A DNA stretch of 64,000 bases from Sphaerisporangium krabiense (lineage in GTDB: Bacteria > Actinomycetota > Actinomycetes > Streptosporangiales > Streptosporangiaceae): positions 920,501 through 984,500 of the forward strand of contig NZ_JACHBR010000002.1 in the NCBI RefSeq assembly GCF_014200435.1, in the 5' to 3' direction. Every line of letters begins with the position of its first letter. Position 1 is the stretch's first letter. The notes under the pieces were generated by a model. That model worked only from the letters and a program-made list of their open reading frames with translations, made no database searches and was not told the origin of the DNA. Of this stretch, positions 49,934 through 58,703 are shown in pieces. A program made the position numbers and the translations under genes.

Positions 49934-51109
49934 ATGCGAGTCGATCTCCTGAGCCGCGAGTACCCGCCCGAGGTCTACGGCGGGGCCGGAGTCCATGTGG
50001 AATACCTCGCCAGGGAGCTGAGGAAGCTGGCCGAGGTGCGCGTCCGCTGCTTCGGCGCGCCGCGGGCCGAGACCGGGGTGGACGCCTACCGGGTCCCGGA
50101 CGGCCTCGGCGGCGCCAACGCGGCCCTGCAGGTCTTCGGCGTGGACCTGGAGATGGCCGCCGCCTGCGCCGGCGCGGACCTCGTGCACAGCCACACCTGG
50201 TACGCCAACCTCGCCGGCCACGTCGCCAAGATGCTGCACGGCGTCCCGCACGTGGTCACCACCCACAGCCTGGAGCCGCTGCGCCCCTGGAAGGCCGAGC
50301 AGCTCGGCGGCGGCTACACCCTGTCCTGCTGGGCCGAGCGCACCGCGCTGCTCGCCGCCGACGCGGTGATCGCCGTCTCGGAGGGCATGCGCCGCGACGT
50401 GCTGGCCTGTTACCCCGAGATCGCGCCCGAGCGGGTCAGCGTCATCCACAACGGCATCGACACCGCGCAGTACGCGCCCGACCGCGGCACCGGCGTCCTG
50501 GCCCGCCACGGCATCGACCCCGGCCGGCCGTACGTGGTCTTCGTCGGCCGCATCACCCGGCAGAAGGGCCTGGCCCACCTGCTGCGCGCCGCCCGCGCCT
50601 TCGACCCGGGCGCCCAGATCGTGCTCTGCGCGGGCGCTCCCGACACGCCCGAGATCGCGGCCGAGGTCACCGGCCTGGTCGAGGAACTGCGGACGGGCCG
50701 GGCGGGCGTCGTGTGGATCTCCGAGATGCTCCCGAGGCCCGAGGTGATCCAGATCCTCACCGGCGCCTCGGTGTTCGTGTGCCCCTCGGTGTACGAGCCG
50801 ATGGGCATCGTCAACCTGGAGGCCATGGCCTGCGAGACCGCCGTCGTGGCCACCGCGACCGGCGGCATCCCCGAGGTGGTCGCCGACGGCGAGACCGGCC
50901 TGCTCGTGCCCATCGACCAGGGCGTCGACGGCGAGCCGCACGACCCGGAGGCGTTCGCCGCCGCCATCGCCGAACGCGTCAACGCCCTGCTCGCCGACCC
51001 GGCGCGCGCCGCCGCGATGGGCGAGGCCGGCCGCCGCCGCGCCGTCGAGCACTTCTCCTGGCCCGCGATCGCGGCGCGCACTCGGGAGCTCTACGCGACA
51101 TTGCTCTAA
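49934..51109 (+). CDS. glgM: GlgM/GlgA-type GT4 glycosyltransferase (maltose-1-phosphate synthase or glycogen synthase)
   Basis: This 391-aa GT4 retaining glycosyltransferase uses ADP-glucose. The N-terminal [30 protein letters not shown], the [21 protein letters not shown] stretch, [21 protein letters not shown], and the donor-binding [21 protein letters not shown] are typical. It belongs to the actinobacterial 'glycogen synthase, Corynebacterium family'. Its mycobacterial member (GlgM) was shown to make maltose-1-phosphate from ADP-glucose and glucose-1-phosphate. Divergent glgC supplies ADP-glucose. The mRNA is probably leaderless from TAAGGT at 49922. Confidence 0.92.
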   Translation: MRVDLLSREYPPEVYGGAGVHVEYLARELRKLAEVRVRCFGAPRAETGVDAYRVPDGLGGANAALQVFGVDLEMAAACAGADLVHSHTWYANLAGHVAKMLHGVPHVVTTHSLEPLRPWKAEQLGGGYTLSCWAERTALLAADAVIAVSEGMRRDVLACYPEIAPERVSVIHNGIDTAQYAPDRGTGVLARHGIDPGRPYVVFVGRITRQKGLAHLLRAARAFDPGAQIVLCAGAPDTPEIAAEVTGLVEELRTGRAGVVWISEMLPRPEVIQILTGASVFVCPSVYEPMGIVNLEAMACETAVVATATGGIPEVVADGETGLLVPIDQGVDGEPHDPEAFAAAIAERVNALLADPARAAAMGEAGRRRAVEHFSWPAIAARTRELYATLL

Positions 51110-51299
51110 GAAACGTTATTAGCGTCGGTCCGAAAAGGGGCTCGACCCCCGGCCGTTCCTACTGATTCCCGGAAGATTCTCGCCGTACGTCGCGCCCTTT
51201 GCCGGTATCTCTGAAACATCTCTGGAAAAGCCCCCTTATAAAGGTGGGCCGCTCTAGGCTTGCCGCAGCCGTGACGCTCGGAGGACGCCGGGAGGACGC

Positions 51300-53129
51300 A
51301 TGGTCGTGGAGGATCCCCGGGCGGGCGGGCCCCAGGCGGGGCAGGCGGGCCAGACCGGGCAGTACGGGGCGCCGTACGCGGTCCGGCCGCCCATGGGCAA
51401 CACGACGCGCTACCTGTGCGCCGGGGCGTACCTGGACACCGGATTCCGGAACAGGGTCCTGGAAGAGACATTGCGCGATGAGTTCCGCGCGATTCCCCCC
51501 TCGTACGGCGATTTCGACGTGGCCCCGGTCATCCACCACTGCCGTCGCGCCCGCACCATGCTGGCGGTGCGCGACCTGCTCATCACGCTCGTCTTCGTCG
51601 TGGGGCTCTTCACGCAGTTCGTCACCACCTTGGGCTGGCTGTTCGTCCTCACCCCGTACGCCCTGCTGACGCTCGACCGGATACGCCGCGGGCCGCTGGT
51701 CGTCCGCCTGCTGCTGTGGGCCTGGGCGATCTACTCCGGCTTCACGATCGTGATCACCGCGCTGGTCGCGTTGTTCGTGAGCGTGCTCGGCCCCCTGGTC
51801 GGCCTGTTGTTGTTCGGCGCGCCCGGCACCGGCGCTTCCAGCCTGATGCTGCGCTCGGCCGGGTCCACGCCGGTCGGCGTGTTCGCCGTGCCCCTGGCCA
51901 CGCTCGGCATCGCCCTCGCCTACCGCGTCGTGACCTACCTGACGCTCGTCGGCTCCCTCAAGCCCGGCTCGCCCGAGCCCGAGCCCGCCCGGCCCGACCC
52001 GCCCAAGCTCGCGCGCCGTCTCGACTACATCCGCAGGGCCCAGCGCGGCAACGTCACCATGTACGCCAACGAGGACGCGTTCATGGGCGCCGGCGCCATC
52101 GAGCGCGCCTGGTCCATCGCGGTGGAGCTGGACCGCGCGCGGGGCGCCGACGGCGGAGAGCGGCGGCAGGCGCCCGCCGACATCGACCCGGTGGAGCTGC
52201 ACGCCCACGTCCGCGACCGGCTCGTCCAGATGCGCGACGGCGTGCTCAGGCAGAACGAGAGCCTCCACCTGCTGCGCATGGGCGACCACGTCGTCACCCG
52301 CGGGGCGTTCGGGACGCCGGGCCCGGGACGTCCCCTCCACCCGCTGATCATCCACGGCGGGCCGGGGAAGGCGCCCGGCCACGAGCGGCCCGAGGACCAG
52401 GGACGCCCCCGCTACCAGGCCACCCCCGAGGAGATCGCCGCCGTCATCCGCCACCCGCAGGGCGGCGTGCGCTACTACCAGCGCGTCACGGTCGGCGGCT
52501 CGGGCCAGGAGATCCGGGACGCGCACGGCGGGCTGGTCGCGCCCGCGGAGGACCTGGAGGTCCTCACCTCGGCCTTCATCTACCTGGCCGTCGAGGGCCG
52601 CATGCTGTACACGCAGTTCGTCGTCACCGTGCTGCCGCCCGCCAAGGCCCTCTACCACATCGTCGACGAGCTGCCCACGATGAACGTGGCACGCCTGGTC
52701 TGGGAGGCCGTCCGCGCGCTGAAGCTCCACCTGCTCGCCGACGTGGCCGCGGCGCCCGCGCGCCTGGCCCGCACCGCCTGGCAGGCGGCCCGCCGGGCCC
52801 TCACCGCCCCCGACCCCGCCGACTACCTGGTCTACCGGTACGGCGCGCGGCTGAGCGCGCGGGAGATCGGGGCCGCCCCCGAGCCCCAGACGCACATCCA
52901 GGTGCTGGACACCCTCAAGTACACCAAGCTGATCGAGCAGCGTCTCACCGAGGCCGTGCTCGACTTCCTGGAGGAGCGCGGGATCGACACCGCCGGCTAC
53001 CGCCTGCAGGCCGCGAGCGTGTCGATGAACACGCTCATGGTCGGCGCGGGCGGCACCGTGAGCGGGCCGGTCAGCTTCGGCGCGCACTCCTCCGCCACCG
53101 TCAACAACCTGGGCCGCGCGCCCGTCTGA
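51300..53129 (+). CDS. unrecognised membrane protein with C-terminal G-x-H-x-A-T-V-N-N motif
   Basis: The 609-aa protein has a Gly/Gln-rich start and a soluble part to about residue 85. A block of three or four transmembrane segments spans about 92-225 (MLAVRDLLITLVFVVGLFTQ, LWAWAIYSGFTIVITALVALF, VGVFAVPLATLGIALAYRVV). A large soluble domain runs to the end (IRRAQRGNVTMYANEDAFMG, VRYYQRVTVGGSGQEI, YTQFVVTVLPPAKALYHIVDE, LEERGIDTAGYRLQAASVSMN). Its last 22 residues contain GPVSFGAHSSATVNNLGRAPV, closely matched at the N-terminus of the protein encoded 21 bp downstream. No family is recognised. ATG 51300 follows GGGAGG (51290-51295). Confidence 0.8.
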   Translation: MVVEDPRAGGPQAGQAGQTGQYGAPYAVRPPMGNTTRYLCAGAYLDTGFRNRVLEETLRDEFRAIPPSYGDFDVAPVIHHCRRARTMLAVRDLLITLVFVVGLFTQFVTTLGWLFVLTPYALLTLDRIRRGPLVVRLLLWAWAIYSGFTIVITALVALFVSVLGPLVGLLLFGAPGTGASSLMLRSAGSTPVGVFAVPLATLGIALAYRVVTYLTLVGSLKPGSPEPEPARPDPPKLARRLDYIRRAQRGNVTMYANEDAFMGAGAIERAWSIAVELDRARGADGGERRQAPADIDPVELHAHVRDRLVQMRDGVLRQNESLHLLRMGDHVVTRGAFGTPGPGRPLHPLIIHGGPGKAPGHERPEDQGRPRYQATPEEIAAVIRHPQGGVRYYQRVTVGGSGQEIRDAHGGLVAPAEDLEVLTSAFIYLAVEGRMLYTQFVVTVLPPAKALYHIVDELPTMNVARLVWEAVRALKLHLLADVAAAPARLARTAWQAARRALTAPDPADYLVYRYGARLSAREIGAAPEPQTHIQVLDTLKYTKLIEQRLTEAVLDFLEERGIDTAGYRLQAASVSMNTLMVGAGGTVSGPVSFGAHSSATVNNLGRAPV

Positions 53130-53150
53130 GGCGATCGGGAGGACCATCCG

Positions 53151-53492
53151 ATGGGCGACGAGTATCGCGTCGAGGTGAGCGGGCGCGCCGACGGGCCGAT
53201 CGCGCTCGGCCCGCACGCCCGCGCCACCGTCAACAACATCGGCGCGCCGGTCTCCCGGGACGACGCCGCCGAGCTGCTCGACCGGCTGGAGCGGCTCATC
53301 GACGCGCACGCCGGCGAGATCCGCGACCCTGACAAGGCGTCCAGGGACCTGGCGGACGTGCGCGGCGAGCTGGAGGAGGCGTCCCCCGACCGCGACCGCG
53401 TCCTGGACGCGCTGCGGCGGCTCGCGGCCCGGGCGGCGGAGGTGACGGTCATCGTCGAGGTCGTCTCCCAGGTGCGGGAGCTGTTCTCCTGA
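53151..53492 (+). CDS. small protein sharing the terminal motif of the upstream membrane protein
   Basis: The 113-aa product starts MGDEYRVEVSGRAD, followed by GPIALGPHARATVNNIGAPV. This motif aligns with the C-terminal GPVSFGAHSSATVNNLGRAPV of the upstream protein at most positions. The remaining 80 residues are charged and helical (AAELLDRLERLIDAHAGEI, RDRVLDALRRLAARAAEVTVIVEVVSQVRELF). Short glycine/asparagine beta motifs placed at chain ends of neighbouring proteins are known as homotypic (amyloid-type) interaction signals in bacteria; that reading is inference. GGGAGG (53137-53142) precedes ATG 53151. It is surely co-transcribed with the membrane protein. Confidence 0.8.
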   Translation: MGDEYRVEVSGRADGPIALGPHARATVNNIGAPVSRDDAAELLDRLERLIDAHAGEIRDPDKASRDLADVRGELEEASPDRDRVLDALRRLAARAAEVTVIVEVVSQVRELFS

Positions 53493-53539
53493 CCCACGCG
53501 CCCCGCCCCGTCCCCGCGGGCGCTCAGTACACTGGCGGC

Positions 53540-54250
53540 GTGCTCGTGATCGACCGGGTCAGGATGGCCTTCACCGACCGCCACGGGGGAGTCAGCTCGG
53601 GGGCGTACGGCACGCGCAACCTCGGCGGCGGCGTGGGGGACGACCCCGGGGCCGTCGCGGAGAACCGCGCGCGCACCGCCGAGGGCTTCGGCCTCGACCC
53701 CGCGGGCGTGGTGTTCATGCGGCAGGTCCACGGCCGCGACGTCGCCCACGTGACCGGGCCGTTCGGCGGCGAGCCGCCCCCGCTCGACGGCGTGTTCACC
53801 GACAGGCCCGGGCTCGGACTGGCGGTGCTGGTCGCCGACTGCGCGCCCGTCCTGCTCGCCGACCCCTCCGCCGGCCTGGTCGGGGCCGCGCACTCCGGCC
53901 GCGCCGGCACCGCCGCCGGGGTGGTGACCGCCCTGGCCGAGGCCATGCGCGCCCGCGGCGCCCGCGACCTGGTCGCGCTGGTCGGCCCGCTCGCGTGCGG
54001 TGCCTGCTACGAGGTGCCCGAGGCGATGCGCGCCGAGTTCGCCGCCGCCCTGCCCGAGGCGTGGTCGACCACCCGCGCGGGCACCCCGGCCCTGGACCTG
54101 CGGGCCGCGATCGCCGCTCAGCTCGCCCGTGCCGGAGTGGAGGACGTCCGCCACGACGCGCGCTGCACCATCGAGACCGCCGAGCTGTTCTCTCACCGGC
54201 GCGACCGCCCGACCGGCAGGTTCGCCGGATACGTCTGGCTGGACGGCTGA
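53540..54250 (+). CDS. YfiH/LACC1-family polyphenol oxidase or purine nucleoside phosphorylase
   Basis: This 236-aa protein is of the YfiH (DUF152) family, whose members act as multicopper-like polyphenol oxidases and/or zinc-dependent purine nucleoside phosphorylases. Motifs are FTDRHGGVSSGAYGTRNLG, FMRQVHGRDVAHV, VADCAPVLLAD, GAAHSGRAGTAAGV (the AHxGxxG box, with the usual Trp-Arg-Gly altered), GPLACGACYEV and ETAELFSHRRD. GTG 53540 lies 6 nt after TACACT (53528-53533), so the mRNA is probably leaderless. Its 3' end overlaps the acyltransferase gene on the other strand by 58 bp. Confidence 0.9.
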   Translation: MLVIDRVRMAFTDRHGGVSSGAYGTRNLGGGVGDDPGAVAENRARTAEGFGLDPAGVVFMRQVHGRDVAHVTGPFGGEPPPLDGVFTDRPGLGLAVLVADCAPVLLADPSAGLVGAAHSGRAGTAAGVVTALAEAMRARGARDLVALVGPLACGACYEVPEAMRAEFAAALPEAWSTTRAGTPALDLRAAIAAQLARAGVEDVRHDARCTIETAELFSHRRDRPTGRFAGYVWLDG

Positions 54251-55593
54251 GCGGCCGGCGCCGAGAGCCCCGCCACCGCCGCCGTGCGGGACGCGCGTGC
54301 GCTCGCCCGCCGCCGCATCGGCGTGACCAGCGCCACCCCCGTCAGCACGGCCGCCGCGCCCAGCATCGGGGCGACGCCCGGCGCGAAGCCGGTGACGGTC
54401 AGCGTGAGCAGCCCCGCCCCCGCCAGGCCCGTCGCCGCGGCGACCCGGAGCGCGCCCGGGTCCGCGCCGGCCGCGGCGGGCGGCTCCTCGTGCCGCGCGA
54501 ACAGCCGGATCAGCGGCCAGGCCACCAGCGCCAGCGCGGCCAGCCACAGCGGCCACCCCGCCAGCCACGCGGCGCTCGCCGGTGCGGGGGTCGCCAGGCC
54601 GAAGCCGACCACGGCCACGCCCGCGACGACGAACAGCGCGCTCATGTGCCACAGGTAGACGGTCATCATGCGCGGGCCCGCCCACGCCGCGACCCGCGCC
54701 ACCCGGGGACGCGCGGCCAGGCGGACGATGCGGGGACGCAGCAGCATCGCCAGCCCGATCTGCCCGAACGCCACGCCGAGCAGCGCCACGGTCGGCGGGG
54801 CCATGTTGGAGATCGCCCCCGGCAGGCCGATCATGCTGCCCGGGTACGGCCCGAAGGCGACCAGGGCGGCGGCGGTGGCGAACCCGCCCGCGGCCATGAG
54901 CCGGAACCCGGCGAGCCTGCCCTTGGCGTAGAGGAAGCCGAGCTGGTGGACCGCCAGCCAGACGAACACCACGTTGGCGTACCCGGCCGCCTCGGCGCCG
55001 GTGAACCGGATCACGTCGGTGAGCACGGCGGCCACGGCCAGCGCGGCGGGCACGCGCCCGCCGAACCGTTCGCCGAGGCGCAGCAGCCACGGCGTGGCCG
55101 CCACCGCGACCAGGTAGATCGCGAGGAACCACAGCAACTGCCCGGCCAGCCGGGCGGCGACCAGCACGGGCTGCTCCGCCAGCCCGAGCGCCAGCAGCAG
55201 GTGGGGGAGCGGGATCCACACCACCGCCAGCGGGAGCACCGGCCAGGCCAGGCGCCGCACGCGGCCGGCCAGCCAGCGCGCGTCCCCGCCGCCGCGCGCG
55301 GCGTGCGACCGGTGGCTGATCGCGTTGGCGGCGCCGCCGGCGAAGAAGACCAGCGGCATGACCTGGGTGATCCAGGTGATCAGGAACGCGCCCGGCGCGC
55401 TGAAGGCGTTGCCCGTGGTGACCTGTCCCCCGGCGTAGGAGAGGACCGGGATGCTCCAGTGCTCCAGCACCACCATCCCGATGCCGAACAGCCGCAACAG
55501 GTCGATGAACACGTCGCGGCCGGGGCGGGTCCTGGCAGCCGGGGGCGGTGGTCCGGCCGGGGTGACCGGGGGGACGGCGAGCTGGGCGGGCAT
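54193..55593 (-). CDS. acyltransferase 3 family membrane protein
   Basis: The 466-aa product has an N-terminal Pro-rich tail and then the acyltransferase-3 start, RDVFIDLLRLFGIGMVVLEHWSIP, with the catalytic His in the first membrane helix. QVMPLVFFAGGAANAISHRS and about ten transmembrane segments follow, including LLWFLAIYLVAVAATPWLL and MMTVYLWHMSALFVVAGVAVV. These enzymes acylate exported polysaccharides, lipids or antibiotics. The substrate is unknown. ATG 55593 follows GAGG. The last about 20 codons overlap the end of the YfiH gene in antisense, so expression of the two could interfere. Confidence 0.88.
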   Translation of the reverse strand: MPAQLAVPPVTPAGPPPPAARTRPGRDVFIDLLRLFGIGMVVLEHWSIPVLSYAGGQVTTGNAFSAPGAFLITWITQVMPLVFFAGGAANAISHRSHAARGGGDARWLAGRVRRLAWPVLPLAVVWIPLPHLLLALGLAEQPVLVAARLAGQLLWFLAIYLVAVAATPWLLRLGERFGGRVPAALAVAAVLTDVIRFTGAEAAGYANVVFVWLAVHQLGFLYAKGRLAGFRLMAAGGFATAAALVAFGPYPGSMIGLPGAISNMAPPTVALLGVAFGQIGLAMLLRPRIVRLAARPRVARVAAWAGPRMMTVYLWHMSALFVVAGVAVVGFGLATPAPASAAWLAGWPLWLAALALVAWPLIRLFARHEEPPAAAGADPGALRVAAATGLAGAGLLTLTVTGFAPGVAPMLGAAAVLTGVALVTPMRRRASARASRTAAVAGLSAPAAQPSSQTYPANLPVGRSRR

Positions 55594-55796
55594 GAGGGCA
55601 CCTCGTATGACGGGGAGAGGAATCCGGGTGGAGAACCCGTGCTCCGACCCTCTCGCCGCGGGCGGGGCGCGCGCAGTGACGGCTGCGGGTGTCTTGCCGT
55701 CCGCTCACCTGACCGGTCGCGGTAGTGCTGGCCCTACCGTCCACTGGCCTGTGCGCTGGCTCGAAGCGCCCCCTCGGGCCTCGTACCTTTGAGGGC

Positions 55797-57044
55797 ATGA
55801 CCTCCCCTTTCAAGCGTCTCGGCACGGACACCCGCTATCTGCTGCTGGGCTTCCCCCTGGCCGTGCTGAGCTTCTGCCTGCTGCTGCCGGGCCTCGTGGC
55901 CGGGATCGGCACGGCCGTGGTGTGGCTGGGGCTGCCGATCCTGGCCGTGACCCTGCTGGCGGCCAGGGGTTTCGCCAACGTCGAGCGCGGCTGGCTCCCC
56001 GAGATCCTCGGCAGGCCCGTGGCCCTGCCGCGCCGCAAGCGGGCGCCTGAGGGGGCGGGCCGGACGCGCCGGCTGATCCAGCCGCTGCTGGACGGCCAGT
56101 CGTGGCTGGACCTGCTGCACGGCATCGTGGTGTTCCCCGTGGCGGCCATCACCTTCGTCCTGACCGTTGCGTGGTGGGGCGTGACGCTGACCGGGCTGCT
56201 GTACCCCCTGTACGGATGGATCATCCCCCAGTCGCACGACAACGTGCAGCTCCCCGAGCTGCTCGGCCTCGGCAGGGGCTACACCGTGGACGCGCTGTTC
56301 TACGTCGCGGTCGGGGCGGTGTTCGGGCTGACCCTGCCGCTGGTCCTGCGGGGCGCCGCGCTGGTGCAGGCCGGTCTCGGCCGGGCGCTGCTCACCGGGG
56401 TGGCCGAGCTGCGCGAGCGCATCGACGACCTCACCGAGGGACGCGCCGCCGCGGTGTCGGCCGAGGCCGACGCCCTGCGCAGGCTGGAGCGCGACATCCA
56501 CGACGGGCCGCAGCAGCGCCTGGTCCACCTGGCGATGGAGCTGTCGCGGGCCCAGCGCCAGATGCGCAAGGACCCACAGGCCGCCCAGGCGACGATCGCC
56601 GAGGCGATCACCGCGACCCGTGACACGCTGGACGAGCTGCGCGCCCTGTCGCGCGGCATCGCGCCGCCGATCCTCAGCGACCGCGGCCTCGCCCCCGCGC
56701 TCGCCGCGCTCGCCGGCCGCTGCACGGTCCCGGTGGAGCTGGACGTGCAGACCGCCGAGCGGTACACGGCCGTCGTCGAGAACACCGTCTACTACGTGGC
56801 GGCCGAGTCGCTGACCAACGTCGCCAAGCACAGCAGGGCCGAGCTCTGCACGCTGTCGCTCGTCCGCCTGGGGGACACGCTGGTGCTGAGCATCGGCGAT
56901 GATGGGGTCGGCGGCGCCCACGTCGCCAAGGGGCACGGTCTGTCCGGCCTCGCCGACCGGCTGCGCGCGGTCGACGGCGAGCTGGCCGTCCAGTCGCCCG
57001 TCGGAGGTCCCACTTTGATCGTCGCGGAGGTGCCGTGCGGGTAG
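55797..57044 (+). CDS. NarL-type sensor histidine kinase (second two-component system)
   Basis: The 415-aa protein has membrane segments at residues about 17-57 (YLLLGFPLAVLSFCLLLPGLV, GTAVVWLGLPILAVTLLA), 108-145 and 165-195, with no large outside domain. HisKA_3 has the phospho-His in RRLERDIHDGPQQRLVHLAM. The HATPase shows NVAKHSRAE and GHGLSGLADRLRAVDG. Such kinases, with the duplicated sensor-like membrane region, are common in actinomycetes, often near cell-envelope functions. ATG 55797 lies 7 nt after TACCTT (55784-55789) and may be leaderless. The stop overlaps the response regulator start by 10 bp. Confidence 0.92.
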   Translation: MTSPFKRLGTDTRYLLLGFPLAVLSFCLLLPGLVAGIGTAVVWLGLPILAVTLLAARGFANVERGWLPEILGRPVALPRRKRAPEGAGRTRRLIQPLLDGQSWLDLLHGIVVFPVAAITFVLTVAWWGVTLTGLLYPLYGWIIPQSHDNVQLPELLGLGRGYTVDALFYVAVGAVFGLTLPLVLRGAALVQAGLGRALLTGVAELRERIDDLTEGRAAAVSAEADALRRLERDIHDGPQQRLVHLAMELSRAQRQMRKDPQAAQATIAEAITATRDTLDELRALSRGIAPPILSDRGLAPALAALAGRCTVPVELDVQTAERYTAVVENTVYYVAAESLTNVAKHSRAELCTLSLVRLGDTLVLSIGDDGVGGAHVAKGHGLSGLADRLRAVDGELAVQSPVGGPTLIVAEVPCG

Positions 57045-57682
57045 TCGTCGCCGATGACGCCGTGCTCATCAGGTCCGGCCTGATCAGGCTGCTGGAGGAG
57101 TTCGGCTGCGAGGTGGTGGACGCGGTCGGCGACGGCGACGCCCTGGTGAAGTCCGTCGTCGCCCACCGTCCCGACATCTCGGTCGTGGACGTCCGCATGC
57201 CGCCCGGCTTCACCGACGAGGGCCTGCGCGCCGCCGTGGAGGCCCGGCGGCGGGTGCCGGGCTCCCCGATCATGATCCTTTCGCAGTACGTCGAGGTGTC
57301 CTACGCCGACGACCTGCTGGCCGACGCGCGCGGCGCGGTCGGCTACCTGCTCAAGGACCGCGTGGCCGACGTCGACGAGTTCCTGGAGGGGCTGCGTCGC
57401 GTGGCCTCCGGCGGCACCGTTTTCGACCCCCAGGTGGTGGCCCAGTTGATGGTCAGGCGACGGCGCGACGACCCGCTCGCGTCGCTGACCCCGCGCGAGC
57501 GCGAGGTGCTCGGCCTGATGGCCGAGGGGAAGTCCAACCCGGCGATCGGCCGGCAGCTCGTCATCACCGACGGCGCGGTCGAGAAGCACGTGCGCAGCAT
57601 CTTCAACAAGCTCGGCCTGTACGCCGACGACGGCGACCAGCACCGGCGGGTGCTCGCCGTGCTGGCCTACCTGCGCTCCTGA
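57035..57682 (+). CDS. NarL/LuxR-family response regulator (second two-component system)
   Basis: This 215-aa protein has a receiver domain (VRVVVADDAVLIRSGLIRLLEE; phospho-Asp in ISVVDVRMPPGFTDEGL; Lys in YLLKDRVADVDEF) and a LuxR HTH (LTPREREVLGLMAEGKSNPAI, ITDGAVEKHVRSIFNKLGL). GTG 57035 lies inside the end of the kinase gene, so the two are translationally coupled. It converges with the GNAT gene, leaving 7 bp between stops. Targets are unknown; the divergently read acyltransferase next to the kinase is a positional candidate. Confidence 0.93.
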   Translation: MRVVVADDAVLIRSGLIRLLEEFGCEVVDAVGDGDALVKSVVAHRPDISVVDVRMPPGFTDEGLRAAVEARRRVPGSPIMILSQYVEVSYADDLLADARGAVGYLLKDRVADVDEFLEGLRRVASGGTVFDPQVVAQLMVRRRRDDPLASLTPREREVLGLMAEGKSNPAIGRQLVITDGAVEKHVRSIFNKLGLYADDGDQHRRVLAVLAYLRS

Positions 57683-57689
57683 CCGCCGC

Positions 57690-58433
57690 TCAGCCGGGGA
57701 CGACGACGGTGACCGACGAGAGCACGTGCCGGAACCCGAGGCGCTCGTACAGCCGCCGGGCCGGGTTGCCCTCGGTGACGGCCAGGCCGAGCGCGGGCAG
57801 CCCGTGCAGGGTGGCCAGGGCGAGCGCCCGGCGCAGCATCACGGCGCCGAGGCCGGCGTACCGCGGGTTCGGGTCGCGGAAGACCTCGTAGATCCACGGG
57901 CCGGCGAGCGGGGGGTCGCCGTGGCCGCCGACGAGCACCCCGGCGACCACGCGGTCGTCGCGCAGCAGCAGCCCCCCGCAGGGCAGCAGCGGGCCGTAGG
58001 ACTCGCCGGCCAGCAGCGGCGCGAGCTCCCCTTCGAGGGCCTCGGCGTCGGTGATGGGATTGTGGTCGGGGTGGCCGGCCGGATAGGCGGCGCGCCAGGC
58101 GGGGAACACCTCGGCGGCGGGGACGGCGTCGCAGGACACCACGCCGTAGCCGGTCTCGGCCCATTCCGCGGGGGCGGGGTCGACGCGCAGGTCCCGCGAG
58201 TGGACGTGGGCGTGCCGCCGCGGGCGGGCGCCCGCGGCGACCAGGCGGCGGGCGAGGTCCTCGTCGCAGGAGATCACCCAGCCCGGCATCTCGCGCAGGA
58301 TCACCTCGACCGCGCCGGGGGCGAGCTCGCGGGCGAGGTCGGCCCAGGGACGTCCGGCGCGCGTGCTCTCGACGTAGCTGAGCACCGGGCGTCCGGCCTG
58401 GTCGGTGGCCGTCCGGCGGCTGAGAGTCTCCAC
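57690..58433 (-). CDS. GNAT-family N-acetyltransferase
   Basis: The product is about 247 aa. The C-terminal GNAT fold is clear: LLLRDDRVVAGVLVGGHGD, the acetyl-CoA loop in PNPRYAGLGAVMLRRALALATLHG, and LGLAVTEGNPARRLYERLGFRHVLSS. The N-terminal half is a degenerate GNAT-like region (DLARELAPGAVEVILREMPGWV). The acceptor is unknown. GTG 58433 is preferred because TAACTT (58446-58441, minus strand) ends 7 nt before it, the leaderless spacing seen repeatedly here; a TTG at 58442 is the longer alternative. Confidence 0.85.
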   Translation of the reverse strand: METLSRRTATDQAGRPVLSYVESTRAGRPWADLARELAPGAVEVILREMPGWVISCDEDLARRLVAAGARPRRHAHVHSRDLRVDPAPAEWAETGYGVVSCDAVPAAEVFPAWRAAYPAGHPDHNPITDAEALEGELAPLLAGESYGPLLPCGGLLLRDDRVVAGVLVGGHGDPPLAGPWIYEVFRDPNPRYAGLGAVMLRRALALATLHGLPALGLAVTEGNPARRLYERLGFRHVLSSVTVVVPG

Positions 58434-58703
58434 GCCGTCCAAGTTAGGGCCGTCCGGACCGAACGGCCACTGCTTTTCGGGTGATTTGCCCTGGTTGCCG
58501 ACTCTGTGCGCGAATCATCCGGCAGAGATTTACCGGAGTCAGGATCCCATTCAAGTGCCCGAGATTTATGTAACGTTCTGGTACCAGCGGGACCGGTGAG
58601 GCGCTAGTGTGATCGCGCGCGCAAATGTCCCGATGATCCCGGTAGGCACCCAGCAGCACGTTGTCCGGTATGGACCGGCCGACGTTATCTGGCGGAGGAC
58701 GGG

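Noticed and set aside
52997-55831. 944-codon minus-strand frame around the YfiH/acyltransferase region
   Set aside because: It runs antisense to the shared-motif genes and YfiH and out of frame with the acyltransferase; no family similarity.
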